In this document: positions 4,859 to 11,212 of the stretch, piece after piece
How positions within the stretch are numbered: the stretch's first letter is position 1
Layout of the letters: every line of letters begins with the position of its first letter
Assembly (NCBI GenBank): GCA_003242115.1
Contig: QBMP01000007.1
Location: forward strand, 1 to 11,212
DNA length: 11,212 nucleotides
Direction: 5' to 3'
Source: Phormidesmis priestleyi
GTDB taxonomy: Bacteria; Cyanobacteriota; Cyanobacteriia; Phormidesmidales; Phormidesmidaceae
Notes under the pieces: model-generated
Told to the model about the DNA's origin: nothing
Seen by the model: only the letters and a program-made list of their open reading frames with translations
The model's database searches: none
Program-made: the position numbers and the translations under genes

Positions 4859-7020
4859 TAATCTTCTAGGTGGCTGACATTGGCATGAATGAAATTGATT
4901 GGATTGTTTATTTCATGGGCGATGCCCGCAACAAGTTGCCCTAAGCCCGACATCTTTTCCGTTTGCACCAGTTGAACTTGAGCTGCTTTGAGATCTATTA
5001 AGGCGGTAGAGAGCTGAGTGTTTTTTTCTCTATCGCTGGCAGATAGAGAAGCATGCTGTAAAGCTACGCCAATTTGAGCGGCAAGCTGGCTGGCAAATTC
5101 TACTTCAGTCGGGTTCCACTGCCGTGTATTTTGCTGTTGGAATATAGCTAAAATGCCCCACAGCACTTTTCCGACAAAAATTGGAACATTGATAAATGCC
5201 TTGATTTGATAGTGATTATAAATATCAACATGACAGTCTGAAAAACCGTGCTGAGTGACATCATTCACTACAAAGGTATTTCCATCGCGATAGCGGCCAC
5301 CTTGGCTATCTTCCAAATAGGTATCGTTCCAAACGGTGCGAACACCGAGTTCGCAATTAGTCTGCGGATACAGGCTGATGCTTTTGAAGTTTTCAACGAA
5401 CTCGCCACCCCAATTCTCATCAAATCGGTAGATTGAAACTTTATCGGCCTCTAAAATTTGGCTAAGTTCTTGAACAGCAACGCGGAAAATTTCTTCAATG
5501 TCTAGCGATTCACGAATTCGAGCAACGATACTCGCTAAAACTTGCTGCCTGGAAATGAGATTTTCTAATTTTAAGTTAGAAAGCTGAAGCTGCTCAGTTC
5601 GATCTTCTACCTGCTGCTCTAAAGTTGTGTTGAGCGCCTGCACCTGCTGGTTGAGCCGGTACTGCTGAATAGCCGTCGAAAAGCGATCGCTTACGGCTTT
5701 GGCATAGTTAATTTCTACCGCTGTCCACAGCTTTGCTTGGTTTGCGTGCTGCTGCTGCCATACTTTAAATGACTGTTTGGCCATAAGCTGACGGTGATCA
5801 GGGTTCCAACCTGCCCACCTGATGTCGGTATCTATCGCTTCACGGAAAACCGTCAGACAGCCAACCGCTTGGCTGCTGTAGTAAAGTGGAATAATCAGCA
5901 AACCGCGTGCAGAAGTGGATTCAAAGAAAGGGGCAATCGTTCTCAATAGAGGTTCACGGTACAGGTCATTAATGGCCCATATCGAAGGCTGATCAGGGGT
6001 GCCTTTGCCTTTGTCAGCTAGCCTGTAGACTGAACGCATCCAGTTTACTGACCAAGGTTTGTAGCCTGTTTTGTCAGGTTCTGATGCCATCATCTTGTGG
6101 ACGAAGTTCTCCCATAGTTGGTTTTCTTCGACGGTGCGCTGCTGCTGTGAATCAATATCGTCCGGCTGGTTCCCATAGGTGTAGATTTCTCTAGGTAGCT
6201 TACCTGCCGCCATCAGATACAGCCGCCCACCTGATCCGTCAAAGGTTTCGATGACTTTTTCTAAAGCTTCTTGCAGCCCAATTGCCGGGCTGACATGAAG
6301 GAGGCTGGTAATCTGGTTGATATTGGTTTCTTGCTGTGCCTGTGCCCGGACTTGGTGAAGTAACACTGATTGCGCGATCGCGATGCCTACTTGGTCAACA
6401 ACAGCTTGAATAAACTGCAAGTCAGCTTCACTTACCTGCCGAGGCTCACTGTGATGACAAGCTAGCAGCCCCCAAAGCTGAGCAGCCGACTCAGCAGAGC
6501 TAGAAGAGCCAGCAGAGCCAGACAAATTTTTTCCGGTAGATAGCTCTGCTAGCACAATCGGCACGACGATAGAAGCCTGTACGCCCATCGCCGTCAAATA
6601 TTCTTTATGGCAAGGATCTAACGGACGATAGCGGACATCGCTGTTTTCGTTAGATTCGCCTGTCTTTGGGTCGTCTAGCAGGCTGAGACCAATTTGAGCA
6701 GCGCTGATATCGACGACTGATCGCTGCCTTGCCCGCAAAAAAAGCTCACGGGCATAGGGCGGGATATCGTCTGCTGGAAAATTTAGCCCTAGCAGTGAAG
6801 GGAGGCGATCGCCATTTATAGATTCGGCAATCACCAATCCACTGCTATCAGGATGAAACTGATACACTTTCACTCGGTCAATCCCTAAGTACTGCTGAAT
6901 TTCTATAACCGTTGCATCCAAAATTTCTTGCAGCTCTAAAGACTGACGGATACGATTAGCGATGCGGTGTAAAAGGCTTTCCTGACTATTGACCATAGGT
7001 AGTGGGGGAAGTTTATTCAT
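4858..7020 (-). CDS. Phytochrome/cyanobacteriochrome-like sensor histidine kinase, N-terminal part (gene interrupted)
   Basis: These 720 codons encode the sensory part of a kinase whose repaired length is 964 aa. In order: a phytochrome-type GAF domain (about 20-220) with FPADDIPP (Asp85-Ile86-Pro87), DPCH (Cys137-His138) and WGLLACHH; a PHY/GAF-like domain (about 230-455); a coiled coil (455-490); and a second, cyanobacteriochrome-like GAF domain (about 500-660) with [15 protein letters not shown] and SDCH (Cys596-His597). The start of the DHp domain follows, with [12 protein letters not shown] and phospho-acceptor His702. Cys-His pairs at these positions attach bilins in Cph1 and in cyanobacteriochromes, so a light sensor is likely but not proven. 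There is no N-terminal PAS domain, membrane segment or receiver. The ORF stops at a TAG made by the TA target plus the first MITE base, so the product lacks the ATPase domain and cannot phosphorylate itself. Confidence 0.88.
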   Translation of the reverse strand: MNKLPPLPMVNSQESLLHRIANRIRQSLELQEILDATVIEIQQYLGIDRVKVYQFHPDSSGLVIAESINGDRLPSLLGLNFPADDIPPYARELFLRARQRSVVDISAAQIGLSLLDDPKTGESNENSDVRYRPLDPCHKEYLTAMGVQASIVVPIVLAELSTGKNLSGSAGSSSSAESAAQLWGLLACHHSEPRQVSEADLQFIQAVVDQVGIAIAQSVLLHQVRAQAQQETNINQITSLLHVSPAIGLQEALEKVIETFDGSGGRLYLMAAGKLPREIYTYGNQPDDIDSQQQRTVEENQLWENFVHKMMASEPDKTGYKPWSVNWMRSVYRLADKGKGTPDQPSIWAINDLYREPLLRTIAPFFESTSARGLLIIPLYYSSQAVGCLTVFREAIDTDIRWAGWNPDHRQLMAKQSFKVWQQQHANQAKLWTAVEINYAKAVSDRFSTAIQQYRLNQQVQALNTTLEQQVEDRTEQLQLSNLKLENLISRQQVLASIVARIRESLDIEEIFRVAVQELSQILEADKVSIYRFDENWGGEFVENFKSISLYPQTNCELGVRTVWNDTYLEDSQGGRYRDGNTFVVNDVTQHGFSDCHVDIYNHYQIKAFINVPIFVGKVLWGILAIFQQQNTRQWNPTEVEFASQLAAQIGVALQHASLSASDREKNTQLSTALIDLKAAQVQLVQTEKMSGLGQLVAGIAHEINNPINFIHANVSHLED

Positions 7021-7127
7021 TGATCTATCTATTGATATATTGACTGATCTATGTACTATCTATAAAAAAGCTTATAGGTATGCAATACTTTTACCTAAGG
7101 TTTCCCCCTCTTTTTTTCAATAGCTCA

Positions 7128-7153
7128 GCTATGGTTCAAAGCTATGGTTCAAA
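7128..7153. repeat. 13-bp perfect tandem duplication upstream of elaA
   Basis: GCTATGGTTCAAA occurs twice head to tail in the 162-bp gap between the divergent kinase and acetyltransferase genes, 29 bp before the acetyltransferase start. It could be a slippage product or a repeated regulatory site. The rest of the gap is AT-rich with several CTATCTAT-like tracts near the kinase start. Confidence 0.9.
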
Positions 7154-7182
7154 CTTAACAGTGTAAAAGGGGCGTTGTTCTT

Positions 7183-7425
7183 TTGAAGATAACCTGGACT
7201 TGGCGAGAATTTGGCGAGATCTCGGCTAGCAAGGTATACGATATGCTAGCCGTGCGTCAGCAGGTGTTTATGGTCGAGCAAGCCTGCCTGTATTTAGATG
7301 CTGATGGTTTGGATACTCAGGCTTGGCATCTATTTGGCGCTAATCCTGATGGGGCGCTGATTGCCTACGCTAGACTGCTGCCGCCTCATACAAGATACTC
7401 TGAGCCTTCTATCGGTCGGGTGCTA
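7183..7425 (+). pseudogene. elaA: 5' part of an ElaA-type GNAT acetyltransferase, split by an IS630 element
   Basis: These 81 codons encode the N-terminal half of an ElaA-family GCN5-related N-acetyltransferase: VRQQVFMVEQACLYLDADGLDTQAWHL, then LIAYARLLPPHTRYSEPSIGRV. The family signature is EQxCxYxDxDGxD before an IGRV strand. GNAT enzymes move an acetyl group from acetyl-CoA to an amine; the substrate of ElaA is unknown. The start is TTG at 7183, the only start after an in-frame stop, with an AAGGGG ribosome-binding site about ten bases upstream. The codon after CTA (7423-7425) is a TAG made by the insertion. Joining to 8612 reads ...IGRVL|VAKSSRG and gives a 155-aa protein, close to the 153 aa of E. 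coli ElaA. Confidence 0.9.
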
Positions 7426-7477
7426 TAGCCATCCGTCATGAAAAGTGAAAAATTGTACTACTGAGTGAACTAGCTTA

Positions 7478-8601
7478 ATGTCTGAAAAGGCAGCTAGGAT
7501 CAATCGGTTATTCGTAGGTCGTTGTGCGATGGAGACCTCTATTATTTCTACAGCCTCCGATAAAACAGTTCAAATAGAGGAGTTGAAAGCGTTTATTCGT
7601 AAGCAAAGAGATGGCCGAGAGGTGAAGAAAGCATTGGCCGTCAAGTTGCTTTATCAAGGTTATCAGTACGTGTCAGTCGTGAGCATTTTGGACGTATCGT
7701 TAGGCGCAATCCATGAGTGGAAGCAGCTGTACGAAGCCTCCGGTGTAGCCGGATTTCAACCCAATCACCAGGGCAGTAAAGGATACTTAAGCGAGTCGCA
7801 GAAAGCAGCAGTGCTGGGGTGGCTCAAGCAGAAAGACATTTGGACACTCGGTGAGTTGGAATACCATCTAGCGAGTGAGTACGAGGTCACCTACGCTTCC
7901 AAACAGAGCTACTACGATTTGTTTGAAGCCGCAGCCATCAGTTGGAAGAAGACGAGCAAAGTAAACCCGAAGGGCGATGCCGAGGTAGTGTCCGCAAAAA
8001 AGCAGCTATCGAAAGCTGCTTGGCACGCTACCACGAGGAGATAGCGTGCGGACAGTTACGGGTTTTGTTCATGGACGAATGTCACCTGATGGCGGGTGAT
8101 CTGGAAGGTTATGTTTGGGGAACTAGGGGCCAGCGAGTCGAGGTGCCTATTGTGAACGAACGCGAACGCCAAACCTACTATGGGGCGCTAGATCTATTGA
8201 GCAAACGGGTTCTAATGGGTGCCTATAGTGCTGGCAATACCGAGAACACATTGGCCTATCTGAAGTTCTTGCAAGCCCAGTTTCCACAGCAGAGACTGCT
8301 GCTGCTGTGGGATGGTGCGAGTTACCACCGTTCCCATGAGATTCGTGACTTTCTCTGCGAGGTAAATGCTGGCTTAGCAGAAGCACAGTGGCCGATTCAC
8401 TGTATTCAGTTTGCGCCCAACGACCCCACGCAAAATCCGATTGAAGATGTTTGGTTACAGGCCAAAAATAGTGTCCGTCGTCTCGCTGGGCTTCAGCCAT
8501 CTTTCAAAGGCATCAAATTCTTGTTTGAGCAGTTCTTGAGCCTAGAAACCTTCGATTTTCCTAAGATGAATATGTACGGCCCTTTTTCACAAATCACGTA
8601 G
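7478..8601 (+). CDS. IS630-family transposase, made by -1 frameshifting between two overlapping frames
   Basis: The first frame (7478-8044, 188 aa) is a helix-turn-helix DNA-binding part: VKKALAVKLLYQGYQYVSVVSILDVS, then a second winged-helix-like part (SESQKAAVLGWLKQKDIWTL). The second frame is the DDE catalytic part: LFMDECHL (first Asp), LLLWDGASYH (second Asp) and NPIEDVW (Glu). I count 43 residues between the second Asp and the Glu, more than the usual 34-35, with an apparent insert around EVNAGLAEAQWP. A -1 shift at 7996-8002 fuses them into about 374 aa; initiation at ATG 7529 would give about 357 aa. Unshifted translation would give only the DNA-binding part, which may act as an inhibitor. 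The enzyme cuts and pastes the element at TA sites. All catalytic residues are present. Confidence 0.9.
7996..8021 (+). promoter_or_regulatory. Programmed -1 frameshift signal: A_AAA_AAG with hairpin
   Basis: In the first transposase frame the codons are GCA AAA AAG, which presents the canonical slippery heptamer A_AAA_AAG at 7996-8002. An 8-bp perfect stem, AAGCAGCT (8000-8007) with AGCTGCTT (8014-8021) and a 6-base loop, overlaps its end. A -1 slip continues ...KK|AAIESCLARYHEE into the catalytic frame. The stem begins inside the heptamer, closer than the usual 5-8 base spacer, and A6 could also cause polymerase slippage, so the mechanism is open. Confidence 0.85.
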
Positions 8602-8602
8602 G

Positions 8603-8836
8603 ATGGCTATAGTCGCCAAATCGTCTAGAGGCATGGGTCTTGGCCGGACGCTGCTCACCCGTTGCTTAGAGAAATGTGAGATCGAATATAGCAATCAAAC
8701 CGTCCGCATCTCTGCGCAGGTATATCTGAGTGCGTTCTATGAAAGCTTTGGATTTGAAATAGTAGGAGAACCCTATGACGATGGCGGAATTGCGCATGTG
8801 GGAATGGTGCGCAAGAGCTGCGTCAAAATCAGCTGA
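8603..8836 (+). pseudogene. elaA: 3' part of the ElaA-type GNAT acetyltransferase, with an ATG supplied by the IS end
   Basis: The native sequence resumes at 8612 and encodes the acetyl-CoA-binding half: VAKSSRGMGLGRTLL (the R-G-x-G-x-G pyrophosphate loop), then VRISAQVYLSAFYESFGFEIVGEPYDDGGIAHVGM, matching the ElaA ending (FYQSFGF...Y.EDGI.HIGM in E. coli). An ATG at 8603, inside the right inverted repeat of the IS, opens a 77-aa frame MAIVAKSS..., one base after the transposase stop (TAG-G-ATG). Translation by coupling to the transposase is conceivable, but half a GNAT fold is unlikely to be active. The natural protein is the fusion with 7183-7425. Confidence 0.88.
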
Positions 8837-8837
8837 A

Positions 8838-8876
8838 TTGTTGTTCAATTAAAGAATAAACACATTTATTCAACAA
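8838..8876. terminator. Possible bidirectional terminator between convergent elaA and bciB
   Basis: GAATAAA (8854-8860) pairs with TTTATTC (8865-8871) around a 4-base loop. Outer TTGTTG (8838-8843) can pair with CAACAA (8871-8876), sharing one base with the inner arm. The structure is symmetrical and lies just after the elaA stop, between convergent genes, but it is AT-rich and weak. Downstream is an 8-bp tandem repeat, GTCGCATA x2 plus GTC (8891-8909). Confidence 0.3.
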
Positions 8877-8890
8877 ATCAGGAACCGTCC

Positions 8891-8909
8891 GTCGCATAGT
8901 CGCATAGTC
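8891..8909. repeat. 8-bp tandem repeat (GTCGCATA, 2.4 copies)
   Basis: Two perfect units plus GTC lie in the 140-bp gap between the convergent acetyltransferase and bciB genes. Nothing suggests a function. It is the fifth short perfect tandem duplication of this kind in the window. Confidence 0.85.
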
Positions 8910-8976
8910 ATGATTTGTCTAACGCCACACGCTTTTGTTGCTCTCCATTTTCTAATTTCCCCAAACTTGCCCGGTA

Positions 8977-10197
8977 TTATTTCTCGGGCAGCTTGTACTG
9001 CGCGACGATGCGTTTGGCAAATTCGGGCACATGCGCAGCCAGCTTTTCGGGATAGTTGCGCCGGGTGTAGAGATAATTACGAGTAAAGTGCGAATCAATT
9101 GAAAAACGAGCGTATTCGAGCCCTTTGGGGCCAATTTTTTCAATCACGACGCCCATCAGCTTGGCGGCCCACATGGGCAAAGTGACGCCTTTGTCGTAGG
9201 CGGGGATGCTGTTTTGGACAGCTTGAGTGCGATCGCCTTGACTCATCACCGGCTGCGTTTCAATGATGCCATCGAGTAATTCAAACATTTCTGCGCCCGT
9301 ATCGTTACGCACTACAATCCACTGCCAGCCAAACGGAGCCCCCATATAGCCCACCACAATATCGGCCAATGCATTGGTGTAGTCAAAGCAGCTCATGCAA
9401 GACGGGGCAAATACATCTTTGAGCTGATTGGTTTTTAGCCCAAAAAACGGCACTTTTTCTTCCGAGCCGTCTTCATGCTTAAAGTGCACCTGAAAATCCT
9501 GCATAAATTCGTAGGCCACGACCGTCTCAGGCGAACGGCTAGTCGTGTCTAAAAACTTCTGCAAACCTGCCCGCGTGACATTATCGACGCAAGGCATTCC
9601 CAGCACATACAGCTTTTCTAAGCCGAGCTTATCTTGCACTGAGCGCAGCGCCTGAATCTGACAGCCGACACCAATCACTAATAGCCGCTTCATCCCCGAC
9701 TGCTCGATTTGATCGAGCACAGAGAGATTAGGCGAAAGCGTGGGCTTATTCACCCGCGCCGCCAGAATGTCTGCCGGGGTACGCGCAATCACCGGCATCG
9801 GCTGAAAGCGATCATCTTCGGTGTTTTGAACGCAGACAACGCCTTCTACCCAGCCGCGATTCAGCATTTCAATCGCTAGAGTGCTGACAATGCCAGTCCA
9901 CTGCGCCCCGTCAATGGGCGCTAGCTTACGAGCCGCCACCATCGTTTGCTGCACCCCAAAGTACAGCTCGTCTTGATCGTCTAAGTCGCGGCTGCGGCCA
10001 TGATTAGCAGCTTCTAAACCCGCCACCTGCTGATTGAGAAAGGCGCAAGCGTCTTTGACATAGTGAATGTAAGACGTATCGCACAGACCGCACTCACTGC
10101 ATCGCTCTTTGGCAGGCTTGGCTGCACCGGGCTTGAGGGGTCTGGCTTTGGCGTGGGCCGAGGCCGAGGAATGAGCCGAGGAATAGGCTGAGGTCAT
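8977..10197 (-). CDS. bciB: 3,8-divinyl chlorophyllide 8-vinyl reductase, BciB type (F420-dehydrogenase beta-subunit family)
   Basis: This 406-aa iron-sulfur flavoprotein of the FrhB/FpoF family strongly resembles cyanobacterial BciB (Synechocystis slr1923), which reduces the 8-vinyl group of divinyl (proto)chlorophyllide using reduced ferredoxin in chlorophyll synthesis. The family also includes plant 7-hydroxymethyl chlorophyll a reductase, the main alternative. Visible features are an N-terminal CSECGLC motif (Cys33, 36, 39) with Cys51, LLVIGVGCQIQALR (Cys179), GMPCVDN (Cys203), and SCMSCFDYTNALADI (Cys267, 270); several should bind [4Fe-4S] clusters. The C-terminal block WAAKLMGVVIEKIGPKGLEYARFSID is also family-like. 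The protein should be soluble or membrane-associated near thylakoids. The first about 17 residues are a low-complexity Ser/Ala/His tail. No later Met is available before the cluster motif, which supports this start. It is divergent from nei (186 bp gap). Confidence 0.9.
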   Translation of the reverse strand: MTSAYSSAHSSASAHAKARPLKPGAAKPAKERCSECGLCDTSYIHYVKDACAFLNQQVAGLEAANHGRSRDLDDQDELYFGVQQTMVAARKLAPIDGAQWTGIVSTLAIEMLNRGWVEGVVCVQNTEDDRFQPMPVIARTPADILAARVNKPTLSPNLSVLDQIEQSGMKRLLVIGVGCQIQALRSVQDKLGLEKLYVLGMPCVDNVTRAGLQKFLDTTSRSPETVVAYEFMQDFQVHFKHEDGSEEKVPFFGLKTNQLKDVFAPSCMSCFDYTNALADIVVGYMGAPFGWQWIVVRNDTGAEMFELLDGIIETQPVMSQGDRTQAVQNSIPAYDKGVTLPMWAAKLMGVVIEKIGPKGLEYARFSIDSHFTRNYLYTRRNYPEKLAAHVPEFAKRIVAQYKLPEK

Positions 10198-10383
10198 GAT
10201 TTAAGGCGATTCTTTGAAGCAGGAAACAGGCAGGAAATTAGGGCTGAGCGTACTCGCAGACCTTGATTTTCTGGGGTGTTATGAATCACAATAACGTACT
10301 GACTTATCAGATTCGCTGCAAAATAGCTCTTTTGTAATTTTTTTCTATCCGGCGCTTTGTTGACGGCGCTGCGACTGCAACCT

Positions 10384-11212
10384 ATGCCCGAAGGCCCCGA
10401 AATCCGCATTGCCGCTGACAAAATTGAAAAAGCGCTGAAGCCCTATCCGGTGACGGACGTTTTTTTTGCCTTTGAGCATCTCAAGCCCTTTGAAGCCGAT
10501 TTGACGGGTTGCCGGGTTACACAGGTAGAAACGAGGGGCAAGGCGATGCTGACCCATTTTGACAATGGGCTGAGCGTGTATAGCCACAATCAGCTCTATG
10601 GTAAATGGATGGTGCGTAAGGCGCATGATTTGCCAGAAACGAACCGACAGCTGCGCTTTGCAGTTCACAATGCCCAGAAATCAGCGCTGCTGTATAGCGC
10701 TTCAGATATTCAAATCCTGAGCAGCCCTGAAGAGATTGAGCGCCATCCTTTTTTGAGTAAGCTGGGGCCGGATGTGCTGCAAAAAGGGCTAAAGCCAGAG
10801 CAGCTACTGTTGGCTTTGCAGGCTAAAAAGCAGGTTCGCCGCCGGTTGGCGACGCTCTATTTGGATCAGCATTTTTTGGCAGGGATTGGTAACTATCTGC
10901 GCAGCGAAATTTTGTTTGTCGCGAAGCTTCATCCGCAGTTGCGCCCCCTTGACTGCACCGAGCAGCAGCTACTGGCGCTGGCAGAAGCGTCTATTTTGGT
11001 GGCTGATCAATCGTACAAATACAAAGGGGTGACCAATGATTTGGACTTGGCGAATGCGCTGAAGGCAAAAGGGGCTCAGTACCGGGACTATCGCTATTGG
11101 GTGTTTGGCCGGAGCGGCCAGCCTTGCTATGTATGTGCGACACCGATTGTGAAAGAAATGGTGAGCAATCGGCGAATCTATTACTGCCCGCAGTGTCAGC
11201 CGCTGCCGGGAC
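10384..11212 (+). CDS. nei: Endonuclease VIII (Nei), DNA glycosylase/AP lyase; 3' end beyond the window
   Basis: The frame opens with MPEGPEIRIAADKIEKAL and runs unbroken to the right edge (276 codons seen). Nei removes oxidised pyrimidines from DNA and nicks the abasic site. The catalytic Pro2 and Glu3 follow the initiator Met; the conserved Lys lies in ETRGKAMLTHF, and YSHNQLYGKW and LLYSASDIQIL match E. coli Nei closely. LDQHFLAGIGNYLRSEIL is the helix-two-turn-helix, and the C-terminal zinc finger is CYVC...YYCPQC with four cysteines. E. coli Nei (263 aa) ends just after that finger, so only a short tail should be missing. The homology separates it from Fpg/MutM, which starts MPELPE. ORFs on the opposite strand here are shadows. 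Transcription is divergent from bciB; the 186-bp gap shows no clear operator. Confidence 0.93.
   Translation, partial: MPEGPEIRIAADKIEKALKPYPVTDVFFAFEHLKPFEADLTGCRVTQVETRGKAMLTHFDNGLSVYSHNQLYGKWMVRKAHDLPETNRQLRFAVHNAQKSALLYSASDIQILSSPEEIERHPFLSKLGPDVLQKGLKPEQLLLALQAKKQVRRRLATLYLDQHFLAGIGNYLRSEILFVAKLHPQLRPLDCTEQQLLALAEASILVADQSYKYKGVTNDLDLANALKAKGAQYRDYRYWVFGRSGQPCYVCATPIVKEMVSNRRIYYCPQCQPLPG

Larger units (their letters stand above)
7426..8609 (+). mobile_element. Complete IS630-family insertion sequence, 1184 bp
   Basis: The ends start TAGCCATCC and finish GGATGGCTA. Aligned as terminal inverted repeats they match at 21 of 27 positions (7426-7452 with 8583-8609), the outer nine and the inner GTGAAAAA being perfect. 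TA flanks both sides (7424-7425 and 8610-8611), the target duplication of IS630/Tc1 elements. One transposase is encoded in two overlapping frames. Removing the element plus one TA rebuilds the acetyltransferase frame exactly, so the insertion looks recent and undegraded. The transposase stop lies inside the right inverted repeat. Confidence 0.95.

Noticed and set aside
4858..7020. Reading the 720-aa ORF as a complete non-kinase sensor
   Set aside because: The ORF ends just after the H box, exactly at a TA-flanked inverted-repeat element, and the missing HATPase domain lies in frame on the other side. The gene is interrupted, not naturally short.
8147..8500. 117-aa minus-strand ORF within the transposase
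   Set aside because: It is a shadow of the DDE catalytic frame; the translation shows no recognisable motif.
10345..10668. 107-aa minus-strand ORF and the neighbouring 75-aa ORF at 10194-10421
   Set aside because: They lie opposite nei or its promoter gap. The plus strand encodes a clear endonuclease VIII with catalytic and zinc-finger residues, so these are shadows.

Overview
The window looks like a piece of a cyanobacterial chromosome. At least eight copies of the HIP1 octamer GCGATCGC are scattered through it. The gene content agrees: a homologue of the C-terminal domain of orange carotenoid protein (OCP), a BciB-type divinyl-chlorophyllide reductase, and a phytochrome/cyanobacteriochrome-like histidine kinase. 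I cannot name the genus.

Layout. Positions 1-78 (minus) may be the first codons of a transposase running off the left edge. A minus-strand pair follows: an OCP C-terminal-domain homologue (259-711), and upstream of it a GntR/UTRA repressor (816-1541). A 393-bp divergent intergenic region (1542-1934) holds a 211-215 bp TA-flanked inverted-repeat element with an inner GC-rich palindrome. Plus-strand genes for a histidine-box membrane desaturase (1935-2897) and a MetX-like alpha/beta hydrolase (2935-3957) come next, 37 bp apart and probably one operon. Convergent to them is a large minus-strand photosensory histidine kinase (3989-7020), cut in two by a 135-bp MITE-like element (4724-4858). An elaA-type GNAT acetyltransferase gene (7183-8836, plus) is cut in two by an IS630-family insertion sequence (7426-8609), whose transposase is encoded across a -1 frameshift at A_AAA_AAG. 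The right end carries bciB (8977-10197, minus) and, divergently, nei (10384 to the right edge, plus).

How it fits together. The left half could be a small carotenoid or stress module: a one-component repressor, a carotenoid-binding NTF2-like protein, a membrane di-iron desaturase/hydroxylase and a hydrolase. That link is an inference from gene order only. The right half is housekeeping: chlorophyll biosynthesis and base-excision repair. The clearest story is recent decay by TA-targeting (IS630/Tc1-type) elements. Removing each insertion plus one TA copy exactly restores the reading frame of the kinase (964 aa) and of the acetyltransferase (155 aa). A third, intergenic element has the same TA-flanked design.

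A second theme is short perfect tandem duplication (6, 8, 12, 13 and 14 bp units), in genes and in leaders, which suggests frequent replication slippage. I found no tRNA, rRNA or CRISPR array.
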